Under the pieces are notes generated by a model. It was given only the letters and a program-made list of their open reading frames with translations, had not been told where the DNA came from and did no database searches. Below, in pieces: positions 1 to 11,200 of a stretch of DNA of 64,000 nucleotides. Numbering within the stretch: the stretch's first letter is position 1; each line of letters opens with the position of its first letter. The DNA is from Limnomonas spitsbergensis (taxonomy: Eukaryota > Chlorophyta > Chlorophyceae > Chlamydomonadales), in assembly GCA_037349105.1 (NCBI GenBank), contig JAYJMM010000110.1, forward strand, positions 2,046,001-2,110,000, written 5' to 3'. Made by a program: the position numbers and the translations under genes.

Positions 1-1016
1 TGATGCAATTCCATTTTTCCGGAGGCTGGGGGCCAGTTAGCAACCAAATAGTTCGAGCAGGGGCGCAAAATTGAATAATGACTTCGTCCTAAGTCCGTTA
101 TGCCCTAGTTACTAAGCGTCAACTGAAATTCAAATTCAAGTCTGGAATTCGAATATGCCCCCCCCCCCCCATTCCAGGGTTATCTGTCCCTTTACTGCCT
201 GGTGTCGGGCTGGTTTCCCCGAAGATGTGTCAAGCTGCCACAATGGGAGGAGATGGTGTCCCTATTCCATTTTGCTCCCAAGAGGTGGTGGAAGAAGTGA
301 GTGAATTGGGCGGTGCAGTCTTTGGTGAAGTTTTTGGGCTGCGGTTTCTGGAGAAGTATTTGGTGGCTATTTTTTACCTAAACCCTTAACCCTAAACAAG
401 GCTGTTTTTTTTGTGACATGTGATCTATTTACTGTCCAGCGGAGCAGCACATTTGATGTGTGTGACAGGGCTGACCATACCGGCAGATGCTTGAGCATTT
501 TCTCCAGAGTGAAACAAGCTAGCAGCAGAGACCTGTGCCTCCCATGAGGTGGTTGACGTCAGTGAATACAAAAATTTAATTCAGGAAATGAATAATAATA
601 AATAATAATAATAATAATATGGAAAAAGGTCTGAAGCGTGGATTAAGAAAGCCACCGGTGTATTGCATTGCACTGAATCACAGAATCAAATAATCACATA
701 ATTAGAAGACCATATAATGACTGAGTCACAGAATGACATAATCAGAAACTTACAGAATCGCAGAACCAGAAAATCACAAAATGACATCACAGGATCATAA
801 AATCTTAGAATACAAAATCACACAATCACTGCCTGCACCTGTCATTGTCTGTATATGTTTGCTGGTCTGTTCCTTACGCTGAACCCTTAATTCTAGCCCT
901 ATCTACCTTTGCTGGTCTGGTGCTTGTGAACCCTAAACCCTAAATCCCTTTGATGATCTGGTGCTTGTGAACCCTAAACCCTAAATCCCTTTGCTGGTCT
1001 GGTGCTTGTGAATCAG
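1..1016. other. non-coding, upstream part of callose synthase locus
   Basis: No convincing exon. It holds a C tract near 158-170, an (AAT)n tract near 588-620, a degenerate A-rich repeat built on CACAGAATCA/ATAAT (about 660-825), and from about 845 to 1016 three to four copies of a block containing TTTGCTGGTCTGGTGCTTGTG plus CCCTAAA motifs that run into an AG acceptor at 1015-1016. A copy of the dispersed palindromic repeat lies near 430-478. Confidence 0.6.
430..478 (-). repeat. dispersed palindromic repeat, copy 1
   Basis: TACTGTCCAGCGGAGCAGCACATTTGATGTGTGTGACAGG-type segment, diverged. Confidence 0.7.
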
Positions 1017-1089
1017 GTGTGTCTCCCCCTACGCCCGCGTGTCTAACCTGCGGAGGTACAGTGAAAACAACAGTCTGGAGGCTCCGCAG
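1017..1089 (+). CDS. candidate upstream exon of callose synthase
   Basis: Open stretch between an AG acceptor (AATCAG) and a GT (CCGCAG/GTCAAA), reading C-VSPYARVSNLRRYSENN-SLEAPQ after one phase base. No family match is recognised. It is listed because the acceptor-side block is repeated three to four times just upstream, which in this gene marks true exons. The phase at its end (0) does not directly fit exon 1 (needs 1), so another exon or another boundary would be required. Confidence 0.33.
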
Positions 1090-2157
1090 GTCAAAGGGCA
1101 AAGGGCAAAGCATCATTTAGGTATGCATTCTTGAGAACTGAATCCGGCTTGGAGTACGGAGTAAGGAGTAAGGAGCCATGTCCTGTGCTTTGGCCGAAAT
1201 GGGTGGCTTGCTTAATCCACACACTTGATTGTCTGCATGCATTTATTGTTTATTTAACGGAATCTGGCTCTGGCGAGGATTTAGACGATTTCGGAAAAAT
1301 TCGTTAAAAAAAAATCTCCGACCACTCCCTGCATCAGAGGTCCTGATTTATTTTCAGCAGAGCCTCCACGGGCGTCCGAAGGTCACTGGGGGCGAAGCCC
1401 CCGGAGTCACCCCGTCAGTCAGTCAGTCAGTCAGTCTGATGTTTCTGAAACGTCCCGGAAACAGCGCAATTCAATCGACTATATTTATAAAGGTTATTCC
1501 TGTCAGACCTCAAAGGCCGAGGTGCAAAAATGAGAGAATCAGCTACCAAGGCTGAATCTCACCATGGATGACGTGAGGTGTCACGCGACAGCTGCAACTT
1601 TGCTTCTCTATGCGCAATTCGATGCGCATCATTACCAAAACGCACTTGGCCAGACATAGAGTTGTGACTATGTTTTTCATATCATGTAACATGCCCCCTA
1701 AATTTTCAACCCTTTACCCTAAGCTGAACCTCCAAATCTCACACGTAAATATGAAGTCCACGGTTCGTCTAACCCTTAACCCTGAACCCTGAACCCTGAA
1801 CCCTGAACCCTCAACTACATATTGCTGAAATTATATGATATGATGGCCCCAAAGACTATATCGTGCTACCTTGACACTTTCTGAGTCATTGGCACTCAAA
1901 GTTAGCTGGTCATCAAAATTTCATGAGGTTGTGCGACCCCAACTTTCTCCTTTATTTCAAATGCGGCAGCTGGTGGATCACACTTTTTGAGCAATTGACA
2001 ATCAAAGCAACCTTGCCGTCAAAATTGCATATGAGGTCGTGCAACTCCGAATTTCTCCATTGTTTCAGATCGGGCAGTGGGTGGTTTGCACTTTATTAGT
2101 AACTGAAAAGTAACCTCGTATTCAAAAGTGTGACCCTGGCCATCTCCTGTGTTTCAG
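1090..2157. repeat. intron-like sequence with GC hairpin, TCAG repeat and three acceptor-like iterations
   Basis: Contains a perfect small hairpin GGGGGC-GAA-GCCCCC (1388-1402) followed by a (TCAG)n tract at about 1412-1438, CCCTGAA/CCCTAA motifs at 1770-1815, and three diverged tandem copies (about 1920-2157) of a block ending in a pyrimidine stretch plus TTTCA(G). The last copy is the acceptor of exon 1. Confidence 0.55.
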
Positions 2158-2264
2158 GTGAGATTAGGGGCGGGGGAACCGTCTCGCGGACTGTCAACGC
2201 AGGGGCAGAGGACCAGGAGATGGCAACGATGTGGCTGGCTTTCTCCTACGCATGGAATGCCCTG
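2158..2264 (+). CDS. GSL: callose synthase exon 1
   Basis: Ends [20 protein letters not shown] before GTGAGC, matching the family segment that precedes the (S/R)FREEDLIS.RE motif (plant: a KE.AARFAQMWNEII-type stretch). The 5' boundary may be 2158 (after TTTCAG) or about 2208 (after CGCAG); both need incoming phase 1. The 3' end is phase 0. Confidence 0.7.
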
Positions 2265-5200
2265 GTGAGCTATGGGTTGAGGATTTAGTTGACACAATGC
2301 CTGGCTTTCTCCTGCGCATGGAATGCCCTGGTGAGTTATGGGTTGAGGATTTAGTTGACACAATGCCTGGCTTTCTCCTGCGCATGGAATGCCCTGATGA
2401 GTTACCAACCGGGCCTCAAGATACGGCACAGGTTTAGCCGGGTTGTACTTTGAAGGTAGCACGATATGGCACGATATGGCACAGGTTAAACCAGCTTCCT
2501 CCCCTGGGCATGTGCCCGACCTGCCCTGTTCCATAAACCCTTACCCTAACCTTTGCCTTCCAACCAGAATCCGAAACCTCGTTTTCAATCCAATATCTGA
2601 AACATTGTCTCAGACTTATCTTAACCTTAAAAGCGGACCCCTAATCGGAAGCCACCTTCCTCCCTCAAACCCTGAACCTGGCCAGGTAGCTGACATGCCC
2701 TCTCTTCAAACCAAAACCCATGTCTGAACCCTACTCCGAAACCATACCCCCTTAACCATTTATGCAATAACCTGGCCAGTTGGCTGACATGCGTGAGGCC
2801 GAACACCTGAAGCCCCCTCACAACCTCAACCCTGAGCCTTGTCAGGTGGCTGAAATGCGCAAGGCCGACCACCTGAGTGACGCTGAGGTCATACACTGCC
2901 AGTTCATGCAGCTGCCACCTGACGGTGACGGCTGGGACAGCTGGAAACCGGACAGTCAAAAGATCAGCAAGACCGTCCTGCCAGCATTCTTCCACGCCGG
3001 GCAGGTGTGCACAGTGACAGCCTAGTTTAGGGTTCAGGTTTTTATGTCAGGGGGGTTCTCAACCCTTAATTTGAAGGCGAATGATTCGTCGAGTATGTCA
3101 CCACGCAAAAAACAACGGCACAAAAAGACGCTCAAATTGTAGAGTGGCACACGCAAAAAGATCGGCTAGAGAAATGTATGTTTAGTCATGGAGTAAGACA
3201 CAACGCAAGAACCAAGGCACAGAAGATATGGACTTTCAGGTTGCTTCATTTTTGACTGAACCCTGAACCCTGTTTCACGTTCATTGTGTTTCGGACGAAA
3301 CCGTTGACCCTGTTTCAGGTAGATTGCGTTGTGGACTGAACGCCCTTTCGTGTAAATCATGTTTCGGACTGAACCCTGCATTGCGGTGTGGACTGAACGC
3401 CCTTTCGTGTAAATCATGTTTCGGACTGAACCCTGCATTGCGGTGTGGACTGAACGCCCTTTCGTGTAAATCATGTTTCGGACTGAACCCTGCATTGCGG
3501 TGTGGACTGAACGCTCTTTCGTGTAAATCATGTTTCAGACTGAACCCTGCATTGCGGTGTGGACTGAACGCTCTTTCGTGTAAATCATGTTTCGGACTGA
3601 ACCCTGCATTGCGGTGTGGACTGAACGCTCTTTTGTGTAAATCATGTTTCGGACTGAACCCTGCATTGCGGTGTGGACTGAACGCTCTTTCGTGTAAATC
3701 ATGTTTCGGACTGAACCCTGCATCGCATAAGGAACCAGGTGGTACATCGCGTCGTGGATTAAACCCTGAACCCCGTTTCAGGTTGCGTCATTTTGGATTG
3801 AGACCTGAATCCTGTTTCAGGTGCCTCGCGCGGTGGCCATGGGAACCCGTTGGCACATCATGGAGTAAACCCTACACATTGTTTCGGGTTGTGTCATTTA
3901 CGCTGAGCCCTGAAAATCGTATTCAAGACCTACTGCCAAGGATCCTACTGCCAAGGATCCTACTGCCAAGGATCCTACTGCCAAGGATCCTACTGCCAAG
4001 GATCCTACTGCCAAGGATCCTACTGTCAAGGATCCTACTGCCAAGGATCCTACTGCCAAGGATCCTACTGCCAAGGATCCTATTGCCTAGGATCCTATTG
4101 CCAAGGATCCTACTGCCTAGGATCTTATTGCCAAGGATCCTGCTGCCAAGGATCCTATTGCCAAGGATCCTATTGCCAAGGATCCTACTGCCAAGGATCC
4201 TATTGCCAAGGATCCTATTGCCAAGGATCCTGCTGCCAAGGATCCTATTGCCAAGGATCCTATTGCCAAGGATCCTACTGCCAAGGATCCTACTGCCAAG
4301 GATCCTACTGCCAAGGATCCTACTGCCAAGGATCCTATTGCCAAGGATCTTATTGCCAAGGATCCTACTGCCAAGGATCCTATTGCCAAGGATCCTATTG
4401 CCAAGGATCCTACTGCCAAGGATCCTACTGCCAAGGATCCTACTGCCAAGGATCCTACTGCCAAGGATCCTACTGCCAAGGATCCTATTGCCAAGGATCC
4501 TATTGCCAAGGATCTTATTGCCAAGGATCCTACTGCCAAGGATCCTATTGCCAAGGATCTTATTGCCAAGGATCCTACTGCCAAGGATCCTACTGCCAAG
4601 GATCCTATTGCCAAGGATCCTACTGCCAAGGATCCTACTGCCAAGGATCCTACTGCCAAGGATCCTATTGCCAAGGATCCTGCTGCCAAGGATCCTATTG
4701 CCTAGGATCCTGCTGCCAAGGATCCTATTGCCAAGGATCCTGCTGCCAAGGATCCTATTGCCTAGGATCCTGCTGCCAAGGATCCTATTGCCAAGGATCC
4801 TGCTGCCAAGGATCCTACTGCCAAGGATCCTACTGCCAAGGATCTTATTGCCAAGGATCCTGCTGCCAAGGATCCTATTGCCAAGGATCCTGCTGCCAAG
4901 GATCCTATTGCCTAGGATCCTACTGCCAAGGATCCTACTGCCAAGGATCCTACTGCCAAGGATCCTATTGCCAAGGATCCTGCTGCCAAGGATCCTACTG
5001 CCAAGGATCCTATTGCCAAGGATCCTATTGCCAAGGATCCTACTGCCAAGGATCCTATTGCCAAGGATCCTACTGCCAAGGATCCTACTGCCAAGGATCC
5101 TATTGCCAAGGATCCTACTGCCAAGGATCCTATTGCCAAGGATCCTATTGCCAAGGATCCTACTGCCAAGGATCTTATTGCCAAGGATCCTATTGCCAAG

Positions 5201-8200
5201 GATCCTATTGCCTAGGATCCTATTGCCTAGGATCCTATTGCCAAGGATCTTATTGCCAAGGATCCTACTGCCAAGGATCCTACTGCCTAGGATCCTATTG
5301 CCTAGGATCCTATTGCCAAGGATCTTATTGCCAAGGATCCTACTGCCAAGGATCCTATTGCCTAGGATCCTATTGCCAAGGATCCTACTGCCAAGGATCC
5401 TACTGCCAAGGAACCTATTGCCAAGGATCCTACTGCCAAGGATCCTATTGCCAAGGATCCTACTGCCAAGGATCCTATTGCCTAGGATCCTATTGCCAAG
5501 GATCCTACTGCCAAGGATCCTATTGCCAAGGATCCTGCTGCCAAGGATCCTACTGCCAAGGATCCTATTGCCAAGGATCCTGCTGCCAAGGATCCTATTG
5601 CCAAGGATCCTACTGCCAAGGATCCTATTGCCAAGGATCCTACTGCCAAGGATCCTATTGCCAAGGATCCTACTGCAAAGGATCCTATTGCCTAGGATCC
5701 TACTGCCAAGGATCCTACTGCCAAGGATCCTACTGCCAAGGATCCTACTGCCAAGGATCCTATTGCCTAGGATCCTATTGCCAAGGATCCTACTGCCAAG
5801 GATCCTACTGCCAAGGATCCTACTGCCAAGGATCCTATTGCCAAGGATCCTACTGCCAAGGATCCCATTGCCAAGGATCCTACTGCCAAGGATCCTATTG
5901 CCAAGGATCCTACTGCAAAGGATCGTATTGCCTAGGATCCTACTGCCAAGGATCCTACTGCCAAGGATCCTACTGCCAAGGATCCTACTGCCAAGGATCC
6001 TATTGCCAAGGATCCTATTGCCAAGGATCTTATTGCCAAGGATCCTATTGCCAAGGATCCTATTGCCAAGGATCCTATTGCCAAGGATCATATTGCCAAG
6101 GATCCTATTGCCAAGGATCCTACTGCAAAGGATCCTATTGCCTAGGATCCTACTGCCAAGGATCCTATTGCCAAGGATCCTACTGCCAAGGATCCTACTG
6201 CCAAGGATCCTATTGCCTAGGATCCTACTGCCAAGGATCCTACTGCCAAGGATCCTACTGCCAAGGATCCTACTGCCAAGGATCCTACTGCCAAGGATCC
6301 TACTGCCAAGGATCCTATTGCCTAGGATCCTATTGCCAAGGATCCTACTGCCAAGGATCCTATTGCCAAGGATCCTACTGCCAAGGATCCTATTGCCTAG
6401 GATCCTATTGCCAAGGATCCTACTGCCAAGGATCTTATTGCCAAGGATCCTATTGCCTAGGATCCTATTGCCAAGGATCCTGCTGCCAAGGATCCTATTG
6501 CCAAGGATCCTACTGCCAAGGATCCTATTGCCAAGGATCCTACTGCCAAGGATCCTATTGCCAAGGATCCTACTGCAAAGGATCCTATTGCCTAGGATCC
6601 TACTGCCAAGGATCCTACTGCCAAGGATCCTACTGCCAAGGATCCTACTGCCAAGGATCCTATTGCCTAGGATCCTATTGCCAAGGATCCTACTGCCAAG
6701 GATCCTACTGCCAAGGATCCTACTGCCAAGGATCCTATTGCCAAGGATCCTACTGCCAAGGATCCTATTGCCAAGGATCCTACTGCAAAGGATCCTATTG
6801 CCTAGGATCCTACTGCCAAGGATCTTACTGCCAAGGATCCTACTGCCAAGGATTCTACTGCCAAGGATCCTATTGCCTAGGATCCTATTGCCAAGGATCC
6901 TATTGCCAAGGATCCTACTGCCAAGGATCCTACTGCCAAGGATCTTATTGCCAAGGATCCTACTGCCAAGGATCCTACTGCCAAGGATCCTATTGCCAAG
7001 GATCCTGCTGCCAAGGATCCTATTGCCAAGGATCCTACTGCCAAGGATCCTACTGCCAAGGATCCTACTGCCAAGGATCCTACTGCCAAGGATCATATTG
7101 CCAAGGATCCTACTGCCAAGGATCCTATTGCCAAGGATCCTACTGCCAAGGATCCTATTGCCAAGGATCTTACTGCCAAGGATCCTATTGCCAAGGATCC
7201 TACTGCCAAGGATCCTACTGCCAAGGATCCTATTGTCAAGGATCCTACTGCCAAGGATCCTACTGCCAAGGATCCTACTGCCAAGGATCCTACTGTCAAG
7301 GATCCTACTGCCAAGGATCCTACTGCCAAGGATCCTACTGCCAAGGATCCTACTGCCAAGGATCCTACTGCCAAGGATCCTACTGCCAAGGATCCTACTG
7401 CCAAGGATCCTACTGCCAAGGATCCTACTGCCAAGGATCCTATTGCCAAGGATCCTACTGCCAAGGATCCTACTGCCAAGGATCCTATTGCCAAGGATCC
7501 TACTGCCAAGATCCTACTGCCAAGGATCCTACTGCCAAGGATCCAACTGCCAAGGATCCTACTGCCAAGGATCCTACTGCCAAGGATCCTACTGCCTGTA
7601 TACTAAACCTTGGATTATATTTTCAACTCTTAACCCTCTTTCAGGCACATCGCGTTGTGGACTCTGGCAACGTCCGTGGGAACCAGGTGGTGGTTCTGAA
7701 GCAGCTGGGGAACTTTACCCTGCTCCTGGCCGTGGACCTGGGTCTGATGACGGGGCCGCAAGCGACGTGCCTCCAAAACTTAAACCTCGTGGCACGCCCC
7801 TTCGGTAACATACATCTGGCAAGCCGGTGAGAGGTCAGGGTTTCAGGTTTCAGTAACGAACTCCTGCCCGTGGACCTGGGTCTGATGACGGGACAGGAAG
7901 CGACTGGCTTTCAGGACTTGAGCCTCGTGGCACGTCCCTTCTATAACGAATACTTGAAAACCTAGTGAGGGTGCAGGGTTGAGGGTTAGAATAATGAACA
8001 GCTGAAACATCCGGTGGGGCAGGGTTTCAGGTTTAAGTAACTGCCACCTGAAAACCCGGTGGGGGGGTCAGGATTTAAAGTCTCAGTAACGATTACCTGA
8101 AAACCAGGTGAGGGTTCAGGATGTAGGGTTTAAGATTCTAGTAACGACATCTAAAACCTAGATGATGGTTAAGATTAAGGGTTTCAGGTGTCAATAACAA

Positions 8201-11200
8201 ACACTTGAAGACTAGGTGAGGGTTTAGGGTGTATGTGTCAGTAACGGAGATTTTATGGGTTCAGGTTTCAGTAACGAACACCTGGAGACCAGACGAGGTT
8301 TAAGGGTTTAATGGTTCCAATTATGAACACACCCCCAAAGAGGTGGGCGTTAAGATTCAGAGGTTCAACTTACAGTAACGAACACCTGAAGACCAAATGA
8401 GCCTTGACCATGATCCCCTAAATCCTAGTGCAGAGGAAAACTATGGAGGATTGGCGAGGCTATGCAATTTATCTATTTGCATGCGGTTTGAGGTTAAGGG
8501 TTTAGGGTCTCAGATAGAGGCGATGCAATGTCTATAATTGCAGAGGTCAATATTTTAGTCAACGGGCCTCGGGATGTATAGTGGCGGCCAATACTGGACC
8601 GATGGGGACCAAGCCTTGCCCGGCCTATGGTTTTGGGTACAGGGTTAAGGGTTTGAGGAACCTGGGCTTGCGTCTTGGTCTCTTGGAGCTGAAATTTAGC
8701 TGACGTTCTGGCTGAAGTGTGGCTGAAGTGAAGCTGAATGAATGAAACGACGTGTCGGTGCTCGTTTGTGCCCATGGGACTTAAGGGTTCGTGTTGTTTG
8801 GTTTCTAGCCCCACGAAATCATATCGGGGCCCCAGTCTGCTCGCCATATTCCGCTCGCCGTACTTACAGTGAAATTCACAGTAAGGTCAGCTCTGCCCAC
8901 CGGGCCCAGCACAAAGACGATCTGTCTCAAGCGTGCCAAAGACGCGCTGCGCAGCAGACCGAGATTGCCTCACAAATTACAACGAAATCCTGGCGCATAG
9001 TTGCGTGATCTGTTGTTAGTAACGTTACAGATAATCCCGCCATGCCGCGTTGGCACCCTTCCACCGCATGAACACCGATTTTGAAACGTGTCAGATTCAC
9101 GGTTTACCCGTCAGAGTCGCAGGGTTTCGTATGCCGACACCACACATATGTTAGTCGGGACTGAATCGAGGCCATTATTGCGCTTGACGCTGATATTCGC
9201 TGGGCAGGGCTGGGTGGACAGCCTAAACTCTACTGTGAGTGCGGCGAGCTGAATACGGCGAGCGGACTTGGGCCCCGATATCACGAAACCCCCTTAAGTT
9301 ATTTGATTCCCGGTCCCCCTAACCCTCAAACATTTCCTGGTTTCTGTGAGCACATCAGGCCATCAGGGTTCTAATTTGTATAATTTGTTTCCCGCCCTGA
9401 AACTCCAACCCTTTCCCTGTTCTTGTGTGCACATCAGGGCTTAGGGTTTAAATTATTTGATTCCCTGTCTCCCTGAACCCTAACCCTTTCCTTGTAACCA
9501 TGTGCGCATTGGGGATCGGGGTTTATGTTATTTATTTCTCTTACCCTAGCTCTTTCCGTGTTCCCTCCAGCACATCAAGGTTAACATGTCATGCTGTTTT
9601 TCCTGACCCCCTAAACCCTCAACCCTTTCCTGTCTCCTGCATGTGCATCAAGTGTTAGGGTTGTTTTCCCCCGCCCCCCCCCCTAAACCCTCAACCCTTT
9701 CCTGTCTCCTGCATGTACATCAATGTTTAGAGTTTTGTTCTTCTTTCCCCTGCCCCCCTGAACCCCAAATGAACCCCATTCCTGATCCCATGCACACATC
9801 AGGGTTCAGAGTTCATGTTACTTGCCTCCCGCCCCGCTGAACCCCTTTTCTGGCATCTGCCTGCTTGTCATAGTGGATGAAAGGCCTCTGGCTGCATTGG
9901 ATATGGTGGACACCCTGCCCCCTTAGACCCTTCTCCCTGAACCCTTTCCCTGCGTACCGCATGCATGTTAGGGCGGATACGTTGCTGCCAAATGCATTGA
10001 AGATGGTGGCAGCGCTGAAGAACATCCGGAGTCTAAAGGAAGCAACTGTGGACAAAGAGGCCAAAGAGGCCAAAGATTTCACAGCCGCCCTGAAACTGGT
10101 GATAAAGGTGAGAGCACAAAGTAAGGCGCATTACAAGTTACACCTGCCTTGCCCCGGGTACTGGAGAGGGATAGTTTCAGAATCCTAAACACTTAACACT
10201 CAATCCTTAACCTCAACATTGAATCCTTAACCTAAACACTCAATCCTTAACCTTTATCCTAAACCTTAAAACCGAATCCTTAACCATAACACTAAATCCC
10301 TAACCTTAAATCTTAATAACCTTATCCTTAAACTTGACCTTAACACTAAATCCTCAACCTCATCACTAAATCCCCAACCTTAATCCTTAGCCTGATCCTT
10401 GAACTTAACCTCATCACTAAATCCCCAACCTTAATCCTTAACCTTATCCTTGAACTTAACCTTATCACTAAATCCCCAACCTTAATCCTTAACCTTATCC
10501 TTGAACTTAACCTTAGCACTAAATCCTTAACCTCAATCCTTCACCTTATCCTTGAACATAACCTTCACACTAAATCCTTAACCTTCATCCTTAACCTTGA
10601 CACTAAGTCCCAAACCTTAACCTTCACCTTCACAGACACCCTCCAGATGGTGATAGAGGTGAGTACTTCATAAAACTTCAGAGAAATGAGCGCACTGCAC
10701 TACTGCAGGTTTCTCCTGCCTTCCCTCGAGTTCCCGTAGATTTGATTTGCCTTCCCTCGTGTACTGGGATGCATTAATTATTTATTTCAATGTTCTGCCT
10801 AACCTTGGGTGCTGTGATGCAAGGTTCACCTGCCTCCCCTCAGATGCTGGGCAGGGATCCTTTTAATGGGTACTGCTTACGAGGCGTAACCAAAGTGGTG
10901 AAATCGGCGGACAATGAAATCGGCGGACAATCGGCGGACAAAGAAATCGGCGGACAAAAACATCGGCGATGCTGAGGTCCAGTTGCATGGTAAAGAAAAG
11001 CGAGAAATTCAAGTACCGTAAAACGCTTTAGAGTCCGCGCACCCCAATTATTTTTGTTTTCTTCATCGCTTAGCTAAAAATAATTGAAAAACGGCTCCGC
11101 ATATCGTTTTCTTATGAAGTTACAGTTTCCAGCGCCGCGATGGTCAATTCAGGCATCTATCAACTCTCCGCGCACCCAATTACGACGGAAACAGCGTGTG

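Larger units (their letters stand above)
3005..7644. repeat. 4.6-kb intron filled by 57-bp and 15-bp tandem arrays
   Basis: After about 320 bases of unique-looking sequence, seven 57-bp units occupy about 3326-3723, then a short spacer, then the 15-bp satellite. Both unit lengths are multiples of three, which keeps long frames open on both strands; none of these frames is taken as coding. Confidence 0.85.

Noticed and set aside
3326..3723. CRISPR-like arrays (57-bp, 51-bp, 45-bp and 41-bp repeats)
   Set aside because: Units are contiguous with no unique spacers, and the context is eukaryotic.
7805..7806. GTAACA as donor of callose synthase exon 3
   Set aside because: It leaves phase 1, incompatible with exon 4; the GTGAGA 22 bases later gives the right phase and is the junction that is reiterated downstream.
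3324..7808. A 1,494-codon open frame (Ile-Leu-Leu-Pro-Arg repeats) and the 1,057-codon frame opposite
   Set aside because: Both are translations of the 15-bp satellite; a repeat with a unit divisible by three and no stop stays open in several frames on both strands. It lies inside an intron of the callose synthase gene.
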